A DNA stretch of 64,000 bases from Trogon surrucura (Eukaryota > Chordata > Aves > Trogoniformes > Trogonidae). This document shows positions 51,701 through 63,700 of the stretch, in pieces. The stretch's first letter is position 1; every line of letters begins with the position of its first letter. Where the stretch lies: contig CM036618.1 in NCBI GenBank assembly GCA_020746105.1, positions 16,909,001 to 16,973,000 on the forward strand. The letters are read 5' to 3'. The position numbers and the translations under genes are program-made. Below the pieces are notes generated by a model. It worked only from the letters and a program-made list of their open reading frames with translations, made no database searches and was not told the origin of the DNA.

Positions 51701-54700
51701 AGGTTGATACTGAGAGTTTATTGAATGCCAAGAGGGCCTTACTTGAAGCCCTCCAGGAGTTACATCATACCTGGGCATGTCCTGCACTGCAACACTGATA
51801 ACTGACACCATTGGAAAATCTTTCTCTACCTCTTCTTCTACAGACACTATCAATGAAGGTATCGTACATGCTCCATGTAAAAGGAAAATGCTTTTTTTAA
51901 AGACCAACAGGAAGCGTAGAGCCTTACTTTAATGAGCAGGATTTTTTCTATATTCCTGACATCAATCAAACAATTGGCAACCACTACATGGTCTATTTCC
52001 AACGCTGTGAGAACTGATGGGAATTCTGGATGATGAACTTCACTGAAGAAAACAAGAAAAACAACCACTCATAAAGTTCATGTGAAATTCTTTTTTTAAA
52101 ATAAACAAAAACAAACCCAAATAGTTCTTTTCAACTAATAATATTTTGAATCGCCAAGGTTAAGTAATAAAATTCAAAATATAACTTAGAATCACAGGAT
52201 CATAGAATCGTAGAAACTTCAAGGTTGGAAAGGACGTTAAGATCATCAAGTCCAAGCTACAGTCCTAAACCATCCTAACACTAAACCATCTCCTGAAGTG
52301 CCACATCCAGTCGTTTTTGATGGTGACTCCACCACCTCCCTCGGCAACCTATTCCAATGCTTCACCACCCTTTCAGTGAAGAAGTTTTTCCCAATATCCA
52401 ATCTAAACTTCCTCTGGCGCAACCTGTACCCGTTCCCTCGTGTCCTGTTGCTCTTCACTAGGGAGAAGAGGCCGACACCCGTCTCACTACAGCTGCCTTT
52501 CAGGGAGTTGTAGTGAGCAATAAGGTCTCCCCTCAGCCTCCTCTTCTCCAGGCTGAACAGCCCCAACTCCCTCAGCCTCTCTTCATAAGACTTATCCTCT
52601 AGTCCCCTCATCATTCTGGTTGCCCTTCTCTGGATCGTTTCAGTTGGGAAAGACCTTTAATATCACTGAGTCCAACCATCAACCTAAGCCCGTCACTAAA
52701 CCATGTCCCTAACCAACATATCTACATGTCAGTTAGAGGGTGATGCTGATGACACTAAGGTCGCGGGTTCGTTCCCCGTTCGGTCCCCACGTGTTGCCTG
52801 ATCCAGTTGAGAGGCGTCCCTGCCCATGACAGGGAGGTTGGATTAAATGATCTCTAGGGTCCCTTCCAGCCTAGGCCATTCTGTGATTCTATGTCTTTTA
52901 AACACCTCCAGGGACGGTGACTCCACCACTTCCCCGGGCAGCGTGTTCCAGGGCTTAACTTACCTCTGTCTAACATCATAAACTTCATCCTGAAATTTAT
53001 TTATAATTATTTGAGGTCTAAATCCAGATGGATAATATTTCAACATCAGCTGCTGAAGAGTTCTTTCATCCCTAAGATTATCACACCAAAATGCATGAAC
53101 TAGGCCCTTTAAACAAGATTCAACAGCCAAGGTCAGTTCAGCATCTTTCACGTGAATGAAAGCACCTATATAAACATAAGAGACAACGCTTTAGGAGCTG
53201 TGTTCCATAATAAAACATCCAGTAGTGCATTTTTACCACTCAATGCTTTTTGTTGTTGTTGTTTGCAGGTTTTGCTGTGTTATGTGGTTTTTTTAAGAGT
53301 CTAAACCAAATCTTATTACCAGAAGGAAAAAAAAAAACTAGAAGACAGAAAACTCCACAACAGATAAGCTACTCCAAGAAAACAGACATATAATTTCTCT
53401 TCCTATAGAGACACCTATGCATATTTGGAGGCCAACATTTTCTTCCAAGGCCTTTCGTTATGACCAGCTTACATTAAGGTACCAATTTTACGGCAGCTCA
53501 GCAGGAGTACATCAAGGCAAAGATTGCTCATCAACAACTTAATGTTTTAAGGGTGAAGGCAGAGGAACAACTATGCTGCAAGTTAAACAAACATGAAGAT
53601 TTCCATTATATCACCTGTCTTTAGTAGTGTTTGCACTTTCTTACCCTGCAGTAAATGGCAAGTACTTAAGTATTTGGTCTTTACACTTACATTGAGAATA
53701 TGCTGAAGCCATTACTCCCATTTACAAACTGAAAATGGCAGTCACTGTCAGAGCTGGTCAAAAAACTAATACAACTAAACTTTCCAAGAAAATCTCAATT
53801 ACTTCTGTCCAAGTTGCTCCATGCAACTAGCTAACATCTGCTTTTCTTTATTTTCCAGCTGTTTTTGTTAAGGTATTTAAAGTCTGACAAGCCCAAAAGT
53901 CAGCCACTGGCCATTCTGAACCAAATCTGTCCAGGAGCAGGACAGTGCTAGCCACCAAAGAACAAGCAGCCAAAGCACAGCAGTCTGATGCTTGGAGAGT
54001 GTGCGGGAGTCGAAGGGGTGCACTTAAAATTTACCATTGTAACTACATAAAATACCTTAATAAAAAATCTGGGAAATGACGAAAACTAGTAGATATTAGC
54101 TAGCTCAAGTGATAAAAAGGGCAGAAACAGAAGATAACCTACCAGGATAAAATATTTAGTCCAGGAAGTACAGAAGAAAGATATATCCCTGATGAAATAT
54201 GTCTTTTGCGGCAGTCATTCTTACCTAAAGGTCCGACAGGTTTGTGTTTAAAGCACCCTTGCTTATAGGCTGCTTCAACTGCTTCAAGAAATGCTGGTAA
54301 ATGTGATCCAAATCTTTTCAAGATATTTGTTTTACTGTCTTTCAGCTCTCTCAGCCGTTTCTGTTTGGCATCCAGTGCCTGTTTTGCAGCACAGTCTTCT
54401 CTTCTAAAAGAAAGATTTTTTTTTCAGTAGCAACATCTTCTGAAGCCTCTATTTCATAAAAAATAATTATCAAGTCTCATTTTCAAGAACTAACAGGACA
54501 GCATATCAAGCCCCCAATACTTCAATGTACAGTTAGCTACACATATACAATATTTTTATAGTTAAGAAACCAGAGACAAAAAAAGCAAGACAGAATACTA
54601 CTACTTTGCAAAAGTTTTACAAGACTTTTTTATTTCTACCCATATATAATAAATTTGTTTTATCTCCAATCATATGCTTCAGTTTCACTGTCTTCTACAA

Positions 54701-57700
54701 AGGACTTCAACAGAACACAAAGTAAATGTTGATTACAGTAAGTAATGATGGATATTTAAACTAATAAATTAAGTGCAATAAGCCACAATTTTCAAATCTC
54801 TTAAAACACTAAATGACATCACCACCATAATTCCCTGTGGTAATCGCTGTTCAAGTTCAGGTTTCCGAATCAAAGCCAAAGAGTGCTTTGTTTTTCCTGC
54901 TGAGATGTGGGCTAAATTGGTATCTGAACCACTTCAAAGTGTCTATAAATTGGCCTTTAACTACAGATACAGCAATCACCCCTAGGCATATCTATTTCCT
55001 TCTATCATATATCTTGTGACATCATATCAGGATGTACCAGTGTACGACACATGAAAAAATTTTAATCATACTCTGCCCATAGGATGCTAAGAGAATAAGG
55101 GACAGATGGCGGGAGCAAGAAAGAAGGGACAGCATGGATTTACATCAGGCTTTAAATTCGTAATACCTTCCACTTTTAATGACAAAACAGTTGTCTTAAT
55201 TTTCCAAAAGTTTCCAAATCAGGTCATAAGATAAACTAGGAAAAAAAAAAACAAAAACCTGAAACATAATACCTCAGAAACTGCAGGCATCTGGGAAGGG
55301 ACCTCTTACAACTTGAAACAAAGGAAAATCAGTTGTTTTCAAAAAAGCTTAACCTACCTACATCTAACAAGTTCTTCCTTTAATTTACATCTAGCCTGCT
55401 GAATTTGATCCCCCTGTTGACCAGTCATTATTTCTTCATCACGGAATGCCTTTAACTGTTCCCTTAAGTGTGCAATTTTCTTTTGTCTTCCAAATTTGTG
55501 AGGCTCTGAAGTCTGATTAGCACTAGAAAAGACCATACTTTAATATTTTAAAACCATGCTGATGATTTGTAAGTGGCACAGACTTTATTACCTGTATCAT
55601 TCAAGAGATCTACGCATCAGAAAGTTACATTTAAAGATTCTGTGCATTTACAAGGTCTACACAGCATAATTACTAATTTTATTCTATTTTTATTTGTAAC
55701 TCTCCCCAGATACATTTCTATTAGATTTACTTTAAGGTCTATTTGTTTTGCAACACCATGGAAGCAAGAAAATGTATATTACCACCACCAACAAAAAACC
55801 CAAAACACTAAACTTTTTTCTGCCCAGTCACCTCATCACCTTGTGCTCAAAGTCTTGGTATGCAACAAAGCAGGATCAGAAATACTTAAATATTTAACTG
55901 GACTCTGATAAAGTCTAAATAAATATTTTCTCTTACTGCACATTTTCTCATTAATCAGAAGAGATCGCTTTCTGCATGCTTATACTTTAATAAGCGTACA
56001 TTGTAATCACTATATCTGTATTTACCTGCTTTTCAGTTCTTCAATTCTTTTACATAGCTGTTCATGGTGTTTTCCCAGATGTTTTAACTCAGTTTTGAAA
56101 CGATTATAAAGTAACTATGAAGGAAATAGTATATAGTAGTTTAATAAATAGAAGCAAGAAATAATTTCTAAAAGAACTACAGCTTTAAAACATTAAACTG
56201 TATCAAAACAGACAAACGTAATTTGAATTTCGAGAACGTGAAAAAGAAATAGAACCGTTAACCTGAATCATATTTATTTTAACCTAAGCTTAACACTGGT
56301 TAATATCTGTGCAAAGATATAAACCCCCCTGCCCTGGAAGAGAAACCACTTGTACGTCAGGCAAGAAATTGCACCTATTTTGAACTACTCTATGGATTCA
56401 GGAAACCTAAACACACACGAAGTACCTATGGGTAGAGCACGGACAAGATAAAAGCTTTAAATTGCTGTGAATTTTTTGCCCACCTCAGCTTCACTGACTG
56501 CTTTTCTTCTTGCCTGTATATCAACCTTCAGGGAAACATACTGAGGATGCAGGGCTTGTGCTTCTCCACTTATTGTTAGTAACTTCTCTTGTAGTGCTTT
56601 GTACTTTTCCTCTGCTTCCTTCACTTTTAGCTTTTGTGCAACAGAAGAGTGATACATGAGTAGTGATACAGCAAAATTTTCTTCAAAACCTCTTAATATA
56701 GAAGAAATATCTCTAAAAAGAATCTGACATGTCTCATTTTCTTTCTTGTTTCTTTTTTTTTTTTCCCTAAAAAAAATAATGTAAGTCTTTCCCACTATAG
56801 ACATGCTAAGATGAACTGTGCTAGAGCACGGTTCAGGAAACCAACAGACTACCAAATCTGTGAAGTAAATAGCAACCTTCTTTTCCAACTCAAGGTTTGC
56901 TCAAACACAGGACTCTCAATACAGTAAGCACCACGACACAGAAAGAAGTGAAACCAGTATGTGGACAATGTTGCTTCAACTTTACACAGACATGTTCAGC
57001 TGTAAACTAAAAATGCCACCACTTCAACAAAAATACATTGTTTTTTCTCTTTTTTTTTAAACATTTTTTAAAAAATTAGTCCCAATTCAGAAAATTTGGA
57101 GAAGACATTTTAATAGACTGAAAAGTTCAAAAAAAAAAAGATGCCTAGTGTTTCTCTGCGAAAGATGTATTTCGTATGTGAATCTGAATGTTTGGCAAAA
57201 TTATTCTTTCTTGCTACCTGCAGAAGTCTGAAGTACCATCCAAAGAGTCTATTAAATTTCCAGACATCTCCTGAAATCATACTGATCTTTACTACACGTA
57301 GACATCCAAGAAAGCCTACATGACAGACCTAGGAAAGATGCTCCGAAGAGTCTATTAAATTTCCAGGTGTCTCCTGAAATCAGACACTGCTCTTTTCTAC
57401 AGGCAATGACACCCAAGAAAGTCTACATGACACATCTATGAAAGATGTTCCAACATTACAGAAAAAGGCATCTCAACAATAAAACACTTCAAACTACTGT
57501 TCACTGATATATGCAACATTAGTCATCTCAACTTCCCAGTCAAAATAATATAACCCTCACCTAAAACCAAAGTACTGGCATGAAAACACACACACATACC
57601 CCTACTAAAAAACAGAAAACAAAATATCCTAATATTATCCAGTGTGGAATGTAAATGTTACTGTTAAGTTTTAGATGGCTACAAAGGTATATAAATGGGA

Positions 57701-60700
57701 ATGTTATCAGTTGCTTGTGAAAAGCTAAAATGGCCAGTTAAAACAGCTTACAAGCTAAAGGACAATAATAGTTTAAATATTATTTTTAATCTTGAGTCAA
57801 GAAGCCAAAACTGGAGTGACATATGGCTTAAACCATATATAGAATCAGAATCATACAATGGCCTAGGCTAGAAGGGACCTTAGAGATCATTTAATCCAAC
57901 CTCCCTGCCATGGATCATTAAAGTTGGAAAAGACCTCTAAGATCATTAAGTCCAACTGTCAACCCAACACCACGAATACTAAACCATGTCCTGAAGTGCC
58001 ACATCTACACGGTTTTTCAGCACCTCTAGGGATGGCAACTCCACCACCTCCCTGGGCAGCCTGTTCCAATGCTTCACCACTCTTTCAGTAGAGAAATTTC
58101 TCCAAATATTCATTTTAAACCTCCCGTGGTGCAACTTTAGCCCGTTTCCTCTCAGCCTCATTTCCTCTGGGCCTATCACTTGTTACTACGGAGAAGAGAC
58201 CAACCCCCACCTTGCTACAACCTCCTTTCAGGTAGTTCTAGAGAGTGAGAAGGTCTCCCTTCAGCCTCCTCTTCTTCAGATTAAACAACCCCAGCTCCCT
58301 CAGTCATTCTTTATATAAAACTTGTTCTCTAGACCCCTCATCAACTTGCTGCCCTTCTCTGGATCTGTTCCAGCACCTCAACATCTTTCTTATACTGTGG
58401 CACCCAAAACTGAACCCAGTACTCAAGCTGTGGCCTCACCAGTGCCAAGTACAAGGGCATGATCATCTCCTTACTCCTGTGAGACACACCATGTTTGATA
58501 CAGGCCAGGATGCTGTTGGCCTTCTTGGCCAGCTGGGCACACTGCTGGCACATGTTCAAAGCCAGAATATGTACCTGGCATTCTTCTAGCTTCTGAACAG
58601 TCTCCTCTACATTTTCTTCTTCAGCTCTGATGCCTTCTTTGATAAGCTGTAATTCTTTTTCCATCTCACCTATCTAAATAGAAGCATATATTAGCATATA
58701 TCGGCACCACAGCAGATTGGGAATAATTTGAAGTACATTTCATACGATGAAATAAATTTTAAGACATTTACCAGTGCCCATGCCATTTGACGTTTCAAAC
58801 CTTCAAGATGATTTTGCATTTCATTCACAAATACAATGCTTTTGTAATGTTCCCTTTTTTCACAATAAAGTAGCTTAAGCTCTCGAAGACGCTTAAAAAA
58901 AAAAAAAAAAAGTTCAACAGTGAGTGATGAAACAAAACTGGGAGGAGTGGTTGACACACCAGAAGGCTGTGCTGCCATCCAGAGAGACCTGGACAGGCTG
59001 GAGGGCTGGGCGGGAAGAAATCTGATGAAGTTCAACAAGGGCAAGTGTAGAGTTTTGCACCTGGGAAAGAATAACCCCATGTGCCGGTACAGGTTGGGGA
59101 CTGCCCTGCTGGAGAGCAGCGCAGGGGAAAGGGACCTGGGGGCTCACCAGGACAGCAGGATGACCATGAGCCAGCAATGGCCCTCGTGGCCAAGAAGCCC
59201 AATGGCATCCTGGGGTGTATTAGAAGGGGGGTGGCTAGTGGGTCAAGAGAGGTCCTCCTCCACTTCTACTCTGCCCTGGTGAGGCCACATCTGGAATATT
59301 GTGTCCAGTTCTGGGTCCCTCAGTTCAAGAGAGACAGGGAACTGCTTGAGAGAGTCCAGCACAGCCACAGAGATGATGGAGTGGAACATCTCCCTTAGGA
59401 GGAAAGGCTGAAGGAGCTGGGTCTCTTTAGCTTGGAGAAGAGGAGGCTGAGGGGTGACCTCATTCATGTTTATAAATGTGTCAAAGGGGAGTGTCAGGAG
59501 GACAGAGCCAGTGATGTCCAGTGATAGGACAAGGAGCAATGGGTGCAAGCTGGAGCACAGGAGGTTCCATAAAAATATTAGAAAAAACTTTTTCAGTGTG
59601 AGGGTGACAGAGCACTGGCACAGGCTGCCCAAGGAGGTTGTGGAGTCTCCTTCTTGGAGACATTCAAAACCCGCTTGGACACGTTCCTGTGTGACCTACT
59701 GTACGTGATCCTGCTTTGGCAGGGGGGCTGGACTAGATGATCTTTTGAGGTCCTTTCCAACCCCTAATGTTCTGCGATTCTGTGAGTGCAAAAAGCTGTG
59801 ATATAGTATGAAATGTTAGAAAGATTCATTTTTTTCAAATTTAATGTCACTAAGACCTAATCAAATCAGAACTGTGTAATTTAATTCCTATAGTTATTTC
59901 AGTGTTCAGATCTGTACTAACAATTACTTTATTTGTTAGATACCTCTACTCCTTGTTCTATACGAATACGTGTATTTTCTTTAGTTTCCATAATAAACGA
60001 ATAATCTTCTCTCATTTGTTCCAGCTGAGTCACCTTCATAAAAAACTAAAAAGGAATAAAAAGATGATGTCCAATTCAGCAGGTTACCTAAATGAACTTT
60101 AAACAATTACCATAGAAAGAACATTCGTCCCAGCCTCTATGAATGCTGAATGATACCCAAAATAGAGTAATTGGTGGGGTACTTCTGAATAATGAACTAA
60201 CTCAGCAGTATCCTAATTTTTATTTTAATTTATCAATGTCTTTAAGAGAAAAGAAACTTTAAAAAAAAAAAAAGTTTTTGCAAGTGGATGACTTCTACAA
60301 TCAGATGGTGTACCGAGTCCAGCTGGGACAGAGTTAAGTTTCCCGCACCTGAGTCAGGCCAGTCCCTGGCACAAATGCAAACTGGGCACAGAGTGGGTTG
60401 AGAGTTGCCCTGAAGAGAAGAATTTGGGGGTGTTGATAGACGAGAAGCTCAACATGAGCCAGCAGGGCACTCAGGCAGCCCAGAAGGCCAACCCCATCCT
60501 GGGATGTATCAAGAGAAGCGTAGCCAGCAGGTCAAGAGAGGTGATTCTACCCCTTTACTCTGCTCTTGTGAGACCCCACCTCGAATACTTCTGGTGTATA
60601 TATATATATATATACCTCGAATAGTTCTGGTGTCCCCAACATAAGAGGGACAAAGAACTGTTGGAGCATGTTCAGAGGAGGGCCACAAATATGATCCAGG

Positions 60701-63700
60701 GGCTGGAGCACCTCTGCTACGAGGACAGGCTGCGGGAGCTGGGATTGTTCAGTCTTGAAAAGAGAAGACTTTGGGGGGACCTAATAGCTGCCTTCCAATA
60801 CCTGAAGGGATCCTACAGGAAGGCTTGGGGAGGGACTTTTTACAAGAGCATCCACTTACAGGACAATGGGAAATGGATTTAAGTTGAAGGAGAATAGATT
60901 TAGATTAGATCTGATGAAGAAATTCTTCAGTATGAGGGTGGCAAGACTTTGGAATAAATTGCCCAGAGACGTTGTGGCTGCCTCCTCCCTGGAGGTGTTC
61001 AAGGCAAGCTGGACAGAGCCTTGAGTAGCCTGATCTAGTTGAGAGGCGTCCCTGCCCGTGACAAGGAGGTTGGATTAGATGGTCTCTAAGGTCCCTTCCA
61101 ACCTAGGCCATTCTATGATTCTATGATTCTTCACAGCAACTGTGTTGTTTTAGATGTGCGACCAAAACAATGCCAATAACACACTAATCATAGAGTCACA
61201 GAACAGTTTCAGCTGGAAGAGACCTTCAAGATCATCGAGCCCAAACTTTCCCGAGCCCTATCAACACCACTAAACCATGTCCTTCAATGCAACATCCACC
61301 CATCTCTTAAACGCCTCCAGGGACGGTGACTCAACCACCTCCCTGGGCAGCCTGTTCCAGTGTCTGACAACCTTTTCAGTAAAGAAATTCCTCCTAACAT
61401 CCAACCTGAACCTCCCCCGCGCAATTTAAGGCCATCTCCCCTTGTCCTATCACTTGCCACTAGGGAGAATAGACCACCCCCTGTCTCTCTACAACTTCTT
61501 TTCAACTAGTTGTAGAGAGTGATATGGTCTTCCCTCAATCTCTTCTCCAGGGTACTGTTTCAGCCTTTGCTGAACATGGTAGGAGAGCACCAAGGCCTCC
61601 TCTGTCTCTCACTCTGCCCTCCCAGTGAATAGACTGGCAGGGTGTACAACAGGTTGAGAGGGGATACAACCAGGCAGATGACTTCAACTAACCAAAGAGA
61701 TATTCCATCCCATAAATAGTCATTGTCATGGTTTAACCCCAGGTGGGAACTAAGCACCACAGAGGTGCTCACTCACTCCCTCAGAGTGGGATGGGGGAGG
61801 GAATTGGAAGGGTAAAAGAGACAAAACTCATGGGTTGAGATAAAGACAGTTTAGTAGGGGAAGTAAAGCAAAACAACGATTTCCTTCACACTTCCCATGG
61901 TTAGGCAGGTGTTCAGCCAACTCCAGGAAAAAAGGGCTCCATCACAGGTGACGTTGACAAAGAGAAGACAAATGCCATCATTCCAAACATCCTCCCCCTT
62001 CCTCCATTCACTCCCAGTTTTCCATGCTGAGCATGACATCATATAGCCTGGAATATCCCTTTAGTCAACGGGGGTCAGCTGTCCCAGCTGTGTCCCCTCC
62101 CGACTCCTTGAGCTCCTCACTGGTGGGGTGGGGTGAGGAGCAGAAAAGGCCTTGACTCCATGTAAGCACTACTCAGCAGTAACTAAAGCATCCCTGTGTT
62201 ATCAACAGTTTTCTTTACAAATCCAAACCATAGACCCATATCAGCTACTATGAAGAAAATTAACTCTATCCTAGCCAAAACCAGCACAGTCATGCACAGC
62301 AACAAAAAAGGAGAGGAGAAGGTTTAGCGGGGTTACCCATCTTTTGCTCAGAAACTGGCTGGGCATCAGCCTACCCATAGGAGGCAGTGAGGGATTGCCT
62401 TTGCATCTGTTGTTTTGGTTTGCTTTCTTTCTCCCTTCTTACAGCTTTTCCTTTTTTAAAAATATTTTATCTCAGCCCACATATTTTCTTGCTTTTACTC
62501 TTCCTTCCCTCTTCTTCCATCCCAAGAAGGGGGCAGCAGGGAAGGGAAGTGGCTTGGTCGTGCTTAGCTGCCCATCTGAATTAACCCACAATAGGTCATT
62601 AAAATTGAGAATTCTGATTTATTTTTTCCCCTCCAAATGCCACTCCTAAAAATTTGAAATCAGTATTTTAATGTTTAATCTCAATGTTAAATGATTTTTC
62701 TTACCTTGTACTTGTCACCTTCATTTTTAGACTGTAAAAAGTGCTTACTCATCTCTTGGGTTAAAATAGACATAGGATTATCTACCTGTAAAAACCAAAT
62801 CAGTTTCTTTTCATTTTAAGTAAAAAAGGTTCATGTAACTGTATATCCATAAAAGTGAGCAAACTATCTTGTTCCATGTCCAGCAATTCAATAATAAGCT
62901 GAAAGAAGCAGATTCAGAAACTAAAATTTCTACTCCTCTCACCCCTTTTTTTTAAACAACAAAAACACAAGGAAAAGTAAAAAAAAAAATCCAATTCCAG
63001 TAAGTACAAATCGGAACCACAAGAACAACTAAGAAATTGTTTCCAGGAGAAGAGCTGACTTGTATAGAGACAGTGCCTCTTTATTTCATTTATTTAACAA
63101 GATCAGCATTAGAAATTTTGTCCAATACTGTTTAATTTCTTATTATTTAGTTGATCAAAGTATTGCATTAAAAGCAATAAATTGCCCCATATATTCTTAC
63201 AGAAGCTTTCACAAAATAAAGTCAATACCAACTAATATGTGTATATTATCTAAAAGGCTGAATATGTTGAATATTTTAAACTTCATGTGCACTACCTGAT
63301 CTTTCCTTAATCATTTAAGCAGCCAAAACACATTCCAATTTCTGCAACAGTAAAAACTGAAATAACGAGCAGGCAAAGAAGAAAAAAAAAAAAAGCTCCA
63401 GGTATGAAAGAAACCTACATATGATAAGACTTTCATTAACAGGACACATGACTCATGGTTCACAGATGACACAAATACTTTCCTGTCTGGGACAGAATCC
63501 CATTCTGCATTGTATAAGATACAAATTTCAATTTTCTTTTGCCGTTGCATTTGGTCTTGAAAGAACACAGAAGAGGTGAACCTCTCTCATTTAACAAAAG
63601 GGAACATTGCTTGTTATTTGAACAACTGTCATGTCACATGCTGATGTCTTAAATTGCACAGAATCTAAACACTAAAACAATTACCTGTATATTAAAGTGA

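Noticed and set aside
52731-52790. Functional tRNA-Ile gene
   Set aside because: The acceptor 5' strand and most of the D arm are missing, the B box has a mismatch, and the sequence runs straight into a CR1 tail with flanking duplications, so it is a SINE head.
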